A DNA stretch of 64,000 bases. Origin: Bacteroidia bacterium (lineage in GTDB: Bacteria; Bacteroidota; Bacteroidia; UKL13-3). This document shows, one piece after another, positions 43,954 through 54,256 of the stretch (its first letter is position 1; the number at the start of each line of letters is the position of its first letter). The position numbers and the translations under genes were made by a program. The stretch spans positions 62,001 to 126,000 of the forward strand of contig JACMQU010000003.1 of the NCBI GenBank assembly GCA_014376805.1, written 5' to 3'. The notes below the pieces were generated by a model. That model was given only the letters and a program-made list of their open reading frames with translations. It was not told where the DNA came from and did not search any database.

Positions 43954-45672
43954 ATGAATAAAAATCTAAGAACCCGTAGAATAGTAACAAGTGTGTTGTT
44001 ATTGTTCACTACTGTATCATTGCTTTATAGCTGTAAAAATCCTATTGAAGGATTTGCACTTACCTTAAAAGCAGATTACACTACTGCTCCTAACACGTTT
44101 AGAATATTGGATGCTAAAACTAATGCACCAGCATCAGTTCCGGCTTTTACAGAAGTAAAGATTACGGGAAAAGATGCCGGACTTGTTTTTGAACCAAGTG
44201 GCAGTAAGATTATTAAAATGGTTGATGGTGCTATTCAACTGGCCTTTAGAAAAGGTGTTAAGCCCACCAAAACAAATCCTTTATTGTTTAACATTGTTAT
44301 AGAAGTTGAAGGCTATCTGCCATTAATCTATCCTGTAGAAATATGTTCAGTTAAGCCTTTGTCGCAAAATATTTCATTGGTAAACATGGCGTCACTTCCG
44401 CTGGGAACGAGCCTTGTTAAAAGTACAGTTACCACAGATAATGGTGGTAAAATGGCGGCAGAGATTTCAATTAAAAATAATATAATTTCCGGAAAGAATG
44501 AATCATCAACGGTAACAATTCCAATGGGTACCCAAATGCAGGAAGCCAATGGAGTACCCATTACAGGGAATATTGAAGCATCAGTTATTCACTTTACCGG
44601 AAATTCCACTGCCGCATTAAATTCATTCCCCGGTGGCTTATTTAGTAATAAGGTAAAAACAAAAGAGGGCATTACATTACCTGCAGGAAGTTTTAATCCG
44701 GTTAGCTGGATAGTAATGGATATGACAGCAGGGAATAAAGTTGTTAAAAAATTTAGTAAACCTGTAAGTGCTACAATGGAATTAAGTGCTTCCTTAATTA
44801 ACCCGGTAACAAAGGTTGTATATAAAGAAGGTGATGGATTAACCATTTGGAGCAGAAGTAATGGAGAAGAATTCTGGATAAAAGAAAGTGTAGCAACAGT
44901 TGCCAAAAATAATTTGAGTGGAAAACTTGAAGTAACTATGCAAATGACTCATTTATCGGCATGGGCAGCAGCAAATTTTAATCAAACCTGCGAGCAGGAT
45001 GTTAAAATTACTATTACCAATAATGATAATTTTATAACCAGATCTAATATCGCTGTTTCAAAAAATATTGATGGCTCAAATTATGTACAGATTGGCGAAT
45101 TTTCTGCCGAATTAATGCCCGGTAGTAATATTATTAATCTAAAAGATTATTTCAATGATTACAGCTTTACTGCAAATGATTTATTTAAAGCTGTAGTTAC
45201 CTTTGATGGAGCCACTCCACTTTTTATAGGTCCAACATTTTTCTGCGGTGCAACTATACCTGTTACTCTTCCAACTACAGATAGAAACACCATTGATTAT
45301 AAATTATCAATCAAATGCAATCAAAACTTTATATTGTTACCTGATAACTATAAAGTGTATTATATTAAAGAGGCGGATTATCAAAATACTATAATCAATG
45401 AACCGGTAGCTCATAAAGTAAATCCTTATGATCTTAATCCATCAGGCCAGTCTTATTACAAACAAGTTTTTGCTAAATCAGTAACCGGAAATGCCAATTT
45501 TTCAATGATAAGTTTATTAAAGTCATCATTGGTAGCAGAAGCTGAATACAGATGTATCATCTATTATCAAAACCAGCGATATGATAAAAAATTCATGGCT
45601 CCTTTAAAGTCAGTTTTAGATGCGGGTCAAACACAAGACCTTGAAGTTACCATTGAAAATTGCCCTTTATAA
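43954..45672 (+). CDS. Large lipoprotein of unknown function
   Basis: 572 residues. Lipoprotein signal with LLYSC puts the lipid on Cys27. The body is beta-rich and resembles adhesion-type or ZU5-like domains only loosely: VTIPMGTQM, a THLSAWAAAN motif at about 329-338 typical of extracellular repeat proteins, and then two more beta domains. Probably displayed on the outer membrane or cell surface together with the barrel encoded upstream. A terminator follows. Confidence 0.75.
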   Translation: MNKNLRTRRIVTSVLLLFTTVSLLYSCKNPIEGFALTLKADYTTAPNTFRILDAKTNAPASVPAFTEVKITGKDAGLVFEPSGSKIIKMVDGAIQLAFRKGVKPTKTNPLLFNIVIEVEGYLPLIYPVEICSVKPLSQNISLVNMASLPLGTSLVKSTVTTDNGGKMAAEISIKNNIISGKNESSTVTIPMGTQMQEANGVPITGNIEASVIHFTGNSTAALNSFPGGLFSNKVKTKEGITLPAGSFNPVSWIVMDMTAGNKVVKKFSKPVSATMELSASLINPVTKVVYKEGDGLTIWSRSNGEEFWIKESVATVAKNNLSGKLEVTMQMTHLSAWAAANFNQTCEQDVKITITNNDNFITRSNIAVSKNIDGSNYVQIGEFSAELMPGSNIINLKDYFNDYSFTANDLFKAVVTFDGATPLFIGPTFFCGATIPVTLPTTDRNTIDYKLSIKCNQNFILLPDNYKVYYIKEADYQNTIINEPVAHKVNPYDLNPSGQSYYKQVFAKSVTGNANFSMISLLKSSLVAEAEYRCIIYYQNQRYDKKFMAPLKSVLDAGQTQDLEVTIENCPL

Positions 45673-45685
45673 TTTATTGATTTTT

Positions 45686-45721
45686 TAAAAAAAAAGTGTT
45701 CATCAATGAGCACTTTTTTTT
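45686..45721. terminator. Terminator after the barrel/lipoprotein unit
   Basis: A hairpin with arms AAAGTGTTCAT and ATGAGCACTTT (one G-T wobble, short CA loop) lies between an A-run and a run of nine T, right after the lipoprotein stop. It can also end transcripts from the facing short gene. Confidence 0.82.
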
Positions 45722-45748
45722 TGTTTTAACAGGTTATAAATTTCTCCA

Positions 45749-45958
45749 TTACTCTTTTTTTGAAATTGATTTTCTATAGATAGAAACTTTTATTCCATAC
45801 ATTAAAGAAGCCGTTATTAGTAGAAGTGTACCATTATCCAAAGGCGCATCCAGCGGCAGATCATTAGACTCATCATCAAAGCCAGGCTGGGTTTGAGCAG
45901 TGTAAGGAATACAACTTAAAAAAAGAAACAGGTATAGCCAGCAGATATATTTTTTCAT
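45749..45958 (-). CDS. Short secreted protein with PID-CTERM-like sorting tail
   Basis: 69 residues. A signal peptide (to about residue 22) is followed by a short acidic spacer FDDESNDLPLDAPLDNG, one hydrophobic segment (TLLLITASLMYGIKV) and a basic end. This is the layout of PID-CTERM-type proteins of Bacteroidota: acidic D-P-(L/I)-D motif, a membrane helix with YG and a Lys-rich end, thought to be cut by an exosortase-like enzyme. No such enzyme is in the window. It lies 64 bases downstream of the T9SS cargo gene on the same strand. Match is by pattern memory. Confidence 0.6.
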   Translation of the reverse strand: MKKYICWLYLFLFLSCIPYTAQTQPGFDDESNDLPLDAPLDNGTLLLITASLMYGIKVSIYRKSISKKE

Positions 45959-46022
45959 AATCTTAAACTTAAACTCAGCTAAGTTAATTTGTACTAATTT
46001 TAGGATGATTTTGAAATAGAAA

Positions 46023-49000
46023 TTACAATTTTATTAATTTGCATATTTGCACATTTCCTAAAGTATCATATAGTTTTAATATATATATACCCGAACCAAG
46101 ATCATGTGTATTAACAAATACTTTTTGTTGAACAATCTTACCATTACAAATTTCCTTACCAACATAATCAGTTAACTGGTAAGCAACATTATTAAAATCG
46201 GGGTAAAGTTCGATATGGAATTGTTCCTCAAATGGATTTGGATACACTGCTCCTATGTTGCTTTTATTACTTAGGTCTTCCTTTATATTCAATGTTTTTT
46301 CATTAAAGAGTAATTCAAATCTGTTTTCACCTTGAGATAAACTATCTTCATTTACATCAAATGAATAATAGCCTAATTTATTAAGTTTTGTTGTTGTATT
46401 CAGAAAGTGGTCTTTTAAATAAATTATTGCGTTTTCAAAACTTTCTATTTCATCAAATTGTAATTTGTAGGAACCTTTTACAGTGCTTATTCCAAGTTTA
46501 ATTTTGTAAGTTTTTAGCTGATCAAAACTATTTAAATAATTAACGGAAATTTTTTGCCCCGGTGCGGGTATAGAATAAATATTGATATTTTTATTCATCA
46601 GTTTTATCACCTCTTCATCGCTATTAAACGTGTCTTTTTTATTGGCTAAAAATCTAATTACACATTCATCATTATTATATGGGTCATAGATTAATTTTAC
46701 ACTTAAGAAATATTTCTTTCCATCCTTAAAAAGATTGGATGGATTACTATTAACTTTTACATACTCGGTACAGGACAGGGAAGGAGAAGCACCATTTGCC
46801 CTAACAAAAAAGGCTTGACCAGATGCAATTATTCCATGCACGCCATTGGTTTGAGTCAGGCCATCCCAGTTTCCATAAGATCCATTGATTGGGTTCCAAA
46901 TCCAGATAACCTGCTTTATATTTGATTTTGTCCAGCCTGTTAGGGCATTCCAGTCGATTGCTGAAGGATAAGGATTAGCCACCAGGTTCCACCCATCATC
47001 TAAATTGGTTGCGCTCGTACCTGCCACATTTATACATCCGTTAGAACAATTAACAGTAAATATCTGTGTTCCTGTTTTAATAAATCCAGATGCCCCCAGA
47101 CATACGCTTTCAGGTAATGGCTTTGTTCCATCAATACAAGTAATGCCTTGCGAAACGGGACCTCTGTAAAATAGTCTGTAACCGGTTCCTGAAGTAAGAG
47201 ACTCACTGCAATTGGTGATACCTTCCCATCTTGTGCCGGAAGCAGTATTATTTTTTGACTCATTATAAGTAAAAACAGAGGTGTCATTTGCAAGAGTATA
47301 ATGAAAGCCGTTTGAGTTATAATTAGTTGCTCCCGGTGATCCTGTTCCCGTTCCAGGGCCTGTTATCCACATGTCATCCCGGTAATCCGTTAAGGTTACC
47401 CCTGATATAAACGGGAATGCCAGAAACCGGTTTCTGCGCGTATTGGCATTAATATATCGTTCAGTATTTATATTGCCTGTTATGTTTGAACCAAATGTAT
47501 TAGCAATGGAAGCAGATGCAGTATTATTTGATTTTAAGGTAAGGTTACCGGATGTAAATAAATTTGATAATCCTGCCGAACCAAAATTAAGCACTCCGCC
47601 TGGCTTAATATTTAGTGTTGATCCAATTGTTGCAGTTGCAGGGTTATTATTACTTCCTATAGTTAGCGATCCTATTGTTTGATGAATAGAGTCAAAGTAT
47701 AAAGTATTGTCTCCAATACCAGTAGAAATAGCAGGTACACCTTTTACCATAATTGCAGAATATGTATACACAGCTAAAGTACCCGCTCCTGTTATAAACA
47801 TAAAAGACAATGGAAATGAATCGAGCGTTAATATGATGTTGGCTGCAATATTTAGTGTTCCCGCAATATTTAATATACGATTGGCAGTTACAGAAGCATT
47901 AATTGTAATGTTATAAGGTACACCAAATATTGGTTGTTGTGTGGCAGTTGGAAATGGTGAAACAGAGGCACCGTTAAAAATGTAACTGGCACTATCATTA
48001 AATGTTCTGTTTAAATAATTGCTTCCAATGCCCGTTTGAATACCTGCAGAATTTGAGGTGATAAGTGTTGCTTTGCTGTTTAGAATAAAATTTGCAAATG
48101 TATTAGTGGTATTATTGTTAATTCCTCCATTAAACGTAAAAATGCCAAGGTCTAAAGTTCCGTTTACGGTTAAGGTGCCCTGGTAACTTAAATTTATAGT
48201 TGTCTCCCTTCTTAATAACAAATTAGATAGTAAGCGAACAGCTGTGCCATAATGGATTTGAAGGTTTGTATAATTTAATGAGTTTGTTGTAAATAACGAT
48301 ATGGTTTGTGGAGTAAGATTACTCTTATAGCCTTTAAAATTTAACATACCATTGCCAACATTGGCAGTTGTTGTAGTGCCAAATAAAGTTGTTTGAATGA
48401 GGTTACCTTTCAGGTTTATTTCTCCGGCTCCGGTGGCACCTGTTGAGGCAAAATCTATGGTTCCTCCATTTATAAGCAAGTCACCTCCAATTGTTAAAAT
48501 CTTTTTTGTTGAAAGTGTAATAGCAAGTACACCGGAAGTAACGGTTACATTATTGCTCACTGTTATTGAATCTGATAAGGTTGCTCTATTAGTTCCGGTA
48601 TAAGTGAGGTTATAATAATTTACTCCTTCAATGGTTAGTAACGCCGGAATTGTTTGTGCCGAAGTGCCGCAAAAATTTAAGGTGGAGGTACCTAACGTAT
48701 AATAATTTGAACCTGGTAAAAAAATACCCTGAATACCAATAATTCCATTGGCAAGCAATCTTGTGTTATTTGTAGAGTTTAAATGATAATAGGAAAATGC
48801 AGGAATTATTTGCCCGTCGGATCCATTAAACTGAAGTGTACCATTATTTGCAGAAGTAAAACTTCCAGGATCAAAAGTGCCTGATACGCGAATAATTCCG
48901 TTAGGAAATATGCGCACCCCACCGCCACTTAAAGTAAGGTTTCCATAGTTTGTTTGAGTAATGCTTTGCGTACCCGTAACAGCACCATAAATGATAGTGC

Positions 49001-49904
49001 TTAAAGAACTGATATTCCCAAACAATGGAATGCCTGAGTTATTTAAGTAAAGAGTGGAGTTAGCAGCAACATCAATTCCGTTAACACTGCTCAATGCAAA
49101 AGCAGCCGGAATTATTAAATTGATGGCATGAATACTATCCCCTAAAATGATTTTTGAACCCGCTCCAGTTACATCCCAAGTGCCCGTGAGGGTTGCATTT
49201 GTCTGGTTTCTTAAATTAAATATCTGGTTGATCGCAGAAAAATTGCCGGGATTATTACCTGAAGATAATGTTGAATCATCTGTCCAACTGCCGGTAAGAT
49301 TGCATGGGCCTGAACTTTTTAAGAAGTAATTGGTAATTAAATTAGTTGAGCTTGTATTTCCACTTATACTTATATTATTAATCCTGAAATTACCTGTTGA
49401 TGATGCCCCATAACCCCATATTCTAAAGGTAATTGTATTAGTTGTTGCAGCAATTGGCAAATTAGTATTAGTTGTAAAATTTAAAAGTGCTGATGTACTT
49501 GTATTAGCTGCACTGCTTAACAGGTTAATGCCTGCAGAGGTAAATCCATCTAAACTATATTGTACAGTAATAGTTTGTGGGCCACTTGAAGTTCTGCCGG
49601 CATCAAAACTAAAACTGCTTATAGTAGTTTGAAAATTTGCTGATGGTGAAATACTTACTTGCCAGTATTTGCCACTAACTGAAAATGTTGGAGAAGTAGA
49701 CCAACTTGCCACACTTACCGCACCAGGACTTGCAATATAGGATATAGTTCCGCTACTTACCGATAGGGCAGTGGCTGTTATATTGGTAAGTAATCCGGTT
49801 TCATTATAATTGGCCGGAGCCGCAGACCAGTTCCATGATGCCACCTGAGCATGCACTGAACTATTTAGCAGGAACAAAATTAATATTGAAATGATTTGTT
49901 TCAT
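46023..49904 (-). CDS. Large secreted protein with T9SS type A sorting domain
   Basis: 1293 residues. Signal peptide (KQIISILILFLLNSSVHAQ), an N-terminal beta-sandwich (about 22-190), a long run of Thr/Ser/Asn-rich beta repeats with pectin-lyase-like or filamentous-adhesin character (about 200-830), a globular part with Trp-rich loops (about 840-1070), and a type IX CTD: VYPNPFEEQFHIEL (about 1220) followed by YQLTDYVGKEICNG and SGIYILKLYD. The CTD directs passage through the outer membrane by the type IX machine and often fixation at the surface. Likely an adhesin or surface-layer protein. Upstream lies a 381-base spacer with repeated palindromes. Confidence 0.9.
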   Translation of the reverse strand: MKQIISILILFLLNSSVHAQVASWNWSAAPANYNETGLLTNITATALSVSSGTISYIASPGAVSVASWSTSPTFSVSGKYWQVSISPSANFQTTISSFSFDAGRTSSGPQTITVQYSLDGFTSAGINLLSSAANTSTSALLNFTTNTNLPIAATTNTITFRIWGYGASSTGNFRINNISISGNTSSTNLITNYFLKSSGPCNLTGSWTDDSTLSSGNNPGNFSAINQIFNLRNQTNATLTGTWDVTGAGSKIILGDSIHAINLIIPAAFALSSVNGIDVAANSTLYLNNSGIPLFGNISSLSTIIYGAVTGTQSITQTNYGNLTLSGGGVRIFPNGIIRVSGTFDPGSFTSANNGTLQFNGSDGQIIPAFSYYHLNSTNNTRLLANGIIGIQGIFLPGSNYYTLGTSTLNFCGTSAQTIPALLTIEGVNYYNLTYTGTNRATLSDSITVSNNVTVTSGVLAITLSTKKILTIGGDLLINGGTIDFASTGATGAGEINLKGNLIQTTLFGTTTTANVGNGMLNFKGYKSNLTPQTISLFTTNSLNYTNLQIHYGTAVRLLSNLLLRRETTINLSYQGTLTVNGTLDLGIFTFNGGINNNTTNTFANFILNSKATLITSNSAGIQTGIGSNYLNRTFNDSASYIFNGASVSPFPTATQQPIFGVPYNITINASVTANRILNIAGTLNIAANIILTLDSFPLSFMFITGAGTLAVYTYSAIMVKGVPAISTGIGDNTLYFDSIHQTIGSLTIGSNNNPATATIGSTLNIKPGGVLNFGSAGLSNLFTSGNLTLKSNNTASASIANTFGSNITGNINTERYINANTRRNRFLAFPFISGVTLTDYRDDMWITGPGTGTGSPGATNYNSNGFHYTLANDTSVFTYNESKNNTASGTRWEGITNCSESLTSGTGYRLFYRGPVSQGITCIDGTKPLPESVCLGASGFIKTGTQIFTVNCSNGCINVAGTSATNLDDGWNLVANPYPSAIDWNALTGWTKSNIKQVIWIWNPINGSYGNWDGLTQTNGVHGIIASGQAFFVRANGASPSLSCTEYVKVNSNPSNLFKDGKKYFLSVKLIYDPYNNDECVIRFLANKKDTFNSDEEVIKLMNKNINIYSIPAPGQKISVNYLNSFDQLKTYKIKLGISTVKGSYKLQFDEIESFENAIIYLKDHFLNTTTKLNKLGYYSFDVNEDSLSQGENRFELLFNEKTLNIKEDLSNKSNIGAVYPNPFEEQFHIELYPDFNNVAYQLTDYVGKEICNGKIVQQKVFVNTHDLGSGIYILKLYDTLGNVQICKLIKL

Positions 49905-50285
49905 GTATAACAGTTTTTAAAATTATTTTGACTGAAAATTAGTTAAGAATTTAAACAGGGTTCAGCCATATGTTTTATGCTGAACGGATGTTTTAAATTT
50001 TTAATAATGGGTTCAAAACTTAAATAATAATGGTTTAAAAAGCTTAAGCTAAGTAAAGCACTTGCTTAAGCAAAATACATGTAGCAGGAAGTTTCTTTAA
50101 ACAGATGTTATAAATTACATTATTAAAGAAAGCTTAAGAAAAATAATAGATCTCTTTGGCAGGTTCAAAGTAAATTGCTTCTGATTAAACAAACAAGTTT
50201 TGAAGGTGTATTAAATCCAATAAATAGGATTTAGATTAACTGAATTTATAATCTTTTATAGGAGTATTATTTGTTTGAACCAAAG
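49905..50285. other. 381-base spacer upstream of the T9SS cargo gene
   Basis: No gene seen. It holds a hairpin with arms GTTCAGC (49960-49966) and GCTGAAC (49979-49985), and three copies of the palindromic core GCTTAAG: AGCTTAAGCT at 50041-50050, GCTTAAGC at 50064-50071 and AGCTTAAG at 50136-50143. As it lies before the minus-strand start at 49904, these may be operator-like sites. Both explanations (control or chance) stay open. Confidence 0.4.
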
Positions 50286-51008
50286 TTAGAAGGTATAACA
50301 TTTGTTGATTTTTTCTCTGCAGAAAGAAAATGTTAATCCTATCGTTTGATTCCACATCCAGTTAAAATGTGGAGCACCATAATAGGAATTATTTCTATTG
50401 GAGGTCCATGCAATATTAGATTGTACATTTAAAGCAAACCGTTTGGTTAATTTAAAATTGAAGCCGAGACCTGCAGGAAGTATGAACTCATAAATACCTT
50501 CTTTGTCATTACCAAAGATTCCAAAAAAGGGAGTTTCAGAAAATGTTTGTACCCTTCGCAAACCAATTCCGAAAGTTAAGTAAGGAATAAAGCGAACATT
50601 ATTTCCTCTTGGCCAGAATTTCCATCTTGGGGTAAATTCTAAACCACTTGCTTTGTGGTGAAAATGATGGCCCGAATCTGAACTTCCGAAATAACCCCAT
50701 TCTCCATGATATGCTTTTAACGACCAGTCAAAATTTTCATCATGATATTTATTGATGGAACCAAATGATATACCCGGACTATTTTTACCCAAAGGGTTAC
50801 CGATATTAGTTCCTATTTCATGACTAGTAAGATCAAATTGAAAAAAACCTATTCCCATGTTGCCCGCATATTCAGAGATACCAATTCCACCTGTTATACT
50901 CCACTTGCACGCTGGCTCACACAAACTTTTGTCCTGTGCGCTTAATTTGGCAAAGAAAAAAACAAGCAGAAATGTTATAAGAAGCCTGGTAGATCTAGTT
51001 ATTAACAT
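50286..51008 (-). CDS. Predicted outer-membrane beta-barrel protein
   Basis: 240 residues from ATG 51008, which gives a signal peptide (LLITFLLVFFFAKLSAQ); a longer frame to 51074 exists but has no signal. The mature part alternates strands and loops: WSITGGIGISEYAGNMGIG, then RFIPYLTFGIGLRRV and AGLGFNFKLTKRFALNVQ, the pattern of small 8-stranded OMP barrels. Function unknown. Two Cys at about 29 and 33 precede the barrel. Confidence 0.72.
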   Translation of the reverse strand: MLITRSTRLLITFLLVFFFAKLSAQDKSLCEPACKWSITGGIGISEYAGNMGIGFFQFDLTSHEIGTNIGNPLGKNSPGISFGSINKYHDENFDWSLKAYHGEWGYFGSSDSGHHFHHKASGLEFTPRWKFWPRGNNVRFIPYLTFGIGLRRVQTFSETPFFGIFGNDKEGIYEFILPAGLGFNFKLTKRFALNVQSNIAWTSNRNNSYYGAPHFNWMWNQTIGLTFSFCREKINKCYTF

Positions 51009-51448
51009 ATTGCTTTTAAAATTGATAATAGTTTTATAAAATAATGGTTTTTTAAACCGTGTTAAATATGTCAAAAATTATACCTGTTAAATTCTGGCTA
51101 ATGGGTTTAAAATAAAAACGTATAAAATTAATCTTAAGGGTAAATAAACTCTACTTCTTAAAAGATTGGGTATTTTTTTAGATTTTATTTTGCTGATTTT
51201 TAAGAATAGCGTTTGGCTTATTAAAAAAGCTAAATGTGTAAAATATTCTACAATGGGATAATTTTAAACATGAATTTTTATAATTTTGAATTCTAACCCA
51301 TTTTATTTCATATTAATTTATGATAACGTATTTTTTTAGATTATGCCGAATTCATTTTTAATACAGGTTATCCTCATAAATTTATTTTTTTTTGTGGATA
51401 GTGTTTTTACATTTTACAATAGCTTTGCTAACTACCGAGAACAGATGA
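51009..51448. other. 440-base very AT-rich divergent spacer before parC
   Basis: No gene seen. It must hold the promoters of the minus-strand barrel gene and of parC. A TAGCTTTG at 51420-51427 fits the Bacteroidota -7 pattern (TAnnTTTG), but the nearest TTTG (51391-51394) is 25 bases before it, longer than usual. TTATCCTCA (51368-51376) and TGTGGATAG (51393-51401) each differ by one base from the DnaA box; they may be chance in such AT-rich DNA. Confidence 0.35.
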
Positions 51449-54136
51449 ATGGACGATAACAATAAAGATAATAACCTTAATAATCCTGTTAATGAAAAGC
51501 CACAGGAGTATCAAATAACAGCAGTTAATGGTTTATATGAAAACTGGTTTCTGGATTATGCTTCCTATGTAATTCTTGAACGTGCAGTACCTGCTATTGA
51601 TGATGGACTTAAACCTGTGCAAAGACGTATTATGCATTCTATGAAGGAAATGGATGATGGTAGGTTTAACAAAGTAGCCAACATAATAGGACAAACAATG
51701 CAGTATCATCCGCATGGAGATGCTGCTATAGGGGATGCGCTGGTAAACCTGGGGCAGAAAGATCTGTTGATGGAAACACAGGGAAACTGGGGTGATGTGA
51801 GAACCGGAGATTCTGCCGCAGCTCCTCGTTATATTGAAGCCCGCTTATCTAAATTTGCTTTAGAAGTTGCGTTCAATAAACAAACAACTTTCTGGCAAAA
51901 CTCTTATGATGGACGGAAGAAAGAACCTGTTGCACTGCCCATGAAATTTCCATTATTGCTGGCTCAAGGGGTTGAAGGGATAGCTGTAGGTTTGGCTACA
52001 AAAGTAATGCCCCACAATTTCTGTGAATTAATACTGGCTTCCATAGATCTGTTAAAGGGCAAAAAAGTTGAACTCTTTCCAGATTTTGCTACCGGTGGAA
52101 CTGTGGATGTGGCAAACTATAACCAGGGTAGAAAGGGTGGAAAAGTAAGGGTAAGAGCCCGCATTGAAGAGTCTGATAAAAAAACATTGTTCGTAAGGGA
52201 TGTTCCTTATGCTACTACAACTAATCAACTCATCGATTCAATAATAAAGGCCAACGATTCAGGTAAAATTAAGATCAAAAAGGTGATTGATAATACCGCC
52301 AAAGATGTTGAAGTAGAAATACAACTTGCTCCTGGTGTATCGCCCGATAAAACGATTGATGCCTTATATGCATTTACTGATTGTGAAATTAGTATTTCGC
52401 CAAATGCCTGTGTAATTGTTGATGATAAACCCATGTTCCTTGGCGTTGATGAGTTATTGCAGATTTCTACAGAAAAAACTAAAGAACTGCTTCGGCAGGA
52501 GCTTGAAATTAAAAAAGGAGAACTTGAAGAACAATGGCATTACAGCAGTATTGAAAAAATATTTATTGAGAAAAGAATTTATCGGGATATTGAAGAAAGC
52601 GAAAGTTTTGAAGAAGTAATTGAAGTGATCTGGAAGGGCATGAACAAATTTAAAAAATTGTTTAGGCGTGAATTAACGGAGAATGATATTTTAAGATTAA
52701 CGGAGATCAGAATTAAACGAATTTCTAAGTATGATTCATTTAGGGCAGATGAGATCATGAAAGGTTTAGAGGCTCAGCTAACACAGGTTATGCATGATTT
52801 GGAAAATCTGAAAATATATGCAATTAAATATTTTGAAAATTTGCTGAAGAAATACAGTAAGGGCCGCGAACGTAAAACTGAAATAAGAACTTTTGATACG
52901 ATTGATTCAAAAACCGTTGCTATTGCTAATCAAAAATTATATGTAAACCGTGCAGAAGGCTTTGTAGGATATGGATTAAAAAAGGATGAATATCTCTGTG
53001 ACTGTTCTGATATTGACGACATCATTGTGTTTAGAAAAGATGGAAAAATGGTGGTTAGTAAAGTACAGGAAAAAGCGTTTATTGGCAAAGATATTATACA
53101 TGTAGATGTGTTTAGAAAAAATGATGAACGCCGTATTTATAATATGATTTACCTGGATGGAAAAACCAAAGTCAGTTATGCAAAACGATTTCCGGTAACG
53201 GGTATAACCAGAGATAAAGAATATGATTTGTCTCAGGGTACTTCTAATTCCAGGGTATTGTATTTTACGGCTAATCCTTCTGGTGAAGCCGAAGTGGTAA
53301 ACATTACTCTTAGTCCGTTAAGTCATGCCAGAAAATTAAGTTTTGATTTTGATTTTACTGAACTTACCATTAAAGGAAGAAGTGTACAGGGAAATATTAT
53401 TAGTAAATACCTTGTTAAAGGGATCAAATTAAAATCGAAAGGAATATCTACCTTAGGTGGAATTAATTTGTGGTATGATGATGCCATAGGTAGAATTAAC
53501 AACAATGAACATGGCAATTATCTGGGTAATTTTTTAGGAAGTGATCTGATATTGTCTGTCTACAAAGATGGCAATTATGAACTAACTAATTTTGATACCA
53601 GCAATCATTATGAGTATGAACAATTATTGCATATCTGCAAATTTAAAGCAAATCGCTCCATCAGTATTGTTTATTATGATGCGAAAGTAAAACACTACAC
53701 AATCAAGCGATTTTTGATTGAAACCCTAACCCTCAATAAAAAATTCCTTTGTATTGCTGAGGAAAAGGGGAATTATATTTTATTAGCTACAGACTATAAA
53801 AACCCTATTGTTATTTTGAGTACCGGAAAAGGAAAGACACTGGTGGAAATGCAAATTAACCTTGTTGAATTTATTGAAGTGAAAGGCTGGAAGAGTATAG
53901 GTAATAAATTTGCCGGGCCTGATTTAAGTAAACTGGAACTATTACCACCAGATCCGCAAGATGAATTGGAAGAGGCTATTCAGGATGTGGCCGGCACGCT
54001 GGTTAATGAAGATCTTTTTAGTGAAGAGGAGGAGAAAATAAAGAAATTGTTAGCAGATGATAGCGAAATGGAAAGCCATAAGAATAAACATAAAGGAAAA
54101 CCTTCTAAAGATTCTGAACAACCTAAACTATTTTAA
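51449..54136 (+). CDS. parC: DNA topoisomerase IV subunit A / GyrA-like
   Basis: 895 residues. The breakage-reunion domain has DGLKPVQRRIMHSM (about 52-65), YHPHGDAAIGDALV (about 86-99) and catalytic Tyr128 in AAPRYIEARLS. The region from about 500 holds beta-pinwheel blades. The Gly-Gln-rich GyrA box is not seen, so ParC is more likely than GyrA. It decatenates DNA together with ParE, which is not in the window. The C-terminus ends in a Lys/Glu-rich tail with SDEP-like stretch and PKLF. Confidence 0.92.
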   Translation: MDDNNKDNNLNNPVNEKPQEYQITAVNGLYENWFLDYASYVILERAVPAIDDGLKPVQRRIMHSMKEMDDGRFNKVANIIGQTMQYHPHGDAAIGDALVNLGQKDLLMETQGNWGDVRTGDSAAAPRYIEARLSKFALEVAFNKQTTFWQNSYDGRKKEPVALPMKFPLLLAQGVEGIAVGLATKVMPHNFCELILASIDLLKGKKVELFPDFATGGTVDVANYNQGRKGGKVRVRARIEESDKKTLFVRDVPYATTTNQLIDSIIKANDSGKIKIKKVIDNTAKDVEVEIQLAPGVSPDKTIDALYAFTDCEISISPNACVIVDDKPMFLGVDELLQISTEKTKELLRQELEIKKGELEEQWHYSSIEKIFIEKRIYRDIEESESFEEVIEVIWKGMNKFKKLFRRELTENDILRLTEIRIKRISKYDSFRADEIMKGLEAQLTQVMHDLENLKIYAIKYFENLLKKYSKGRERKTEIRTFDTIDSKTVAIANQKLYVNRAEGFVGYGLKKDEYLCDCSDIDDIIVFRKDGKMVVSKVQEKAFIGKDIIHVDVFRKNDERRIYNMIYLDGKTKVSYAKRFPVTGITRDKEYDLSQGTSNSRVLYFTANPSGEAEVVNITLSPLSHARKLSFDFDFTELTIKGRSVQGNIISKYLVKGIKLKSKGISTLGGINLWYDDAIGRINNNEHGNYLGNFLGSDLILSVYKDGNYELTNFDTSNHYEYEQLLHICKFKANRSISIVYYDAKVKHYTIKRFLIETLTLNKKFLCIAEEKGNYILLATDYKNPIVILSTGKGKTLVEMQINLVEFIEVKGWKSIGNKFAGPDLSKLELLPPDPQDELEEAIQDVAGTLVNEDLFSEEEEKIKKLLADDSEMESHKNKHKGKPSKDSEQPKLF

Positions 54137-54256
54137 AGTAGGTTAAACAGACTATTTGTAAATTTTTTATGAAACTTTATAGTTCTTAAATTTATTATTA
54201 GTTACGTGTTGATCCAACTATAATTTTTAAATTAAGTTGTTCAGGCTGATTGGTGT

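Noticed and set aside
47443-49329. Several open frames antisense to the T9SS cargo gene
   Set aside because: They mirror the repeat codons of the real gene and show no domain or start context.
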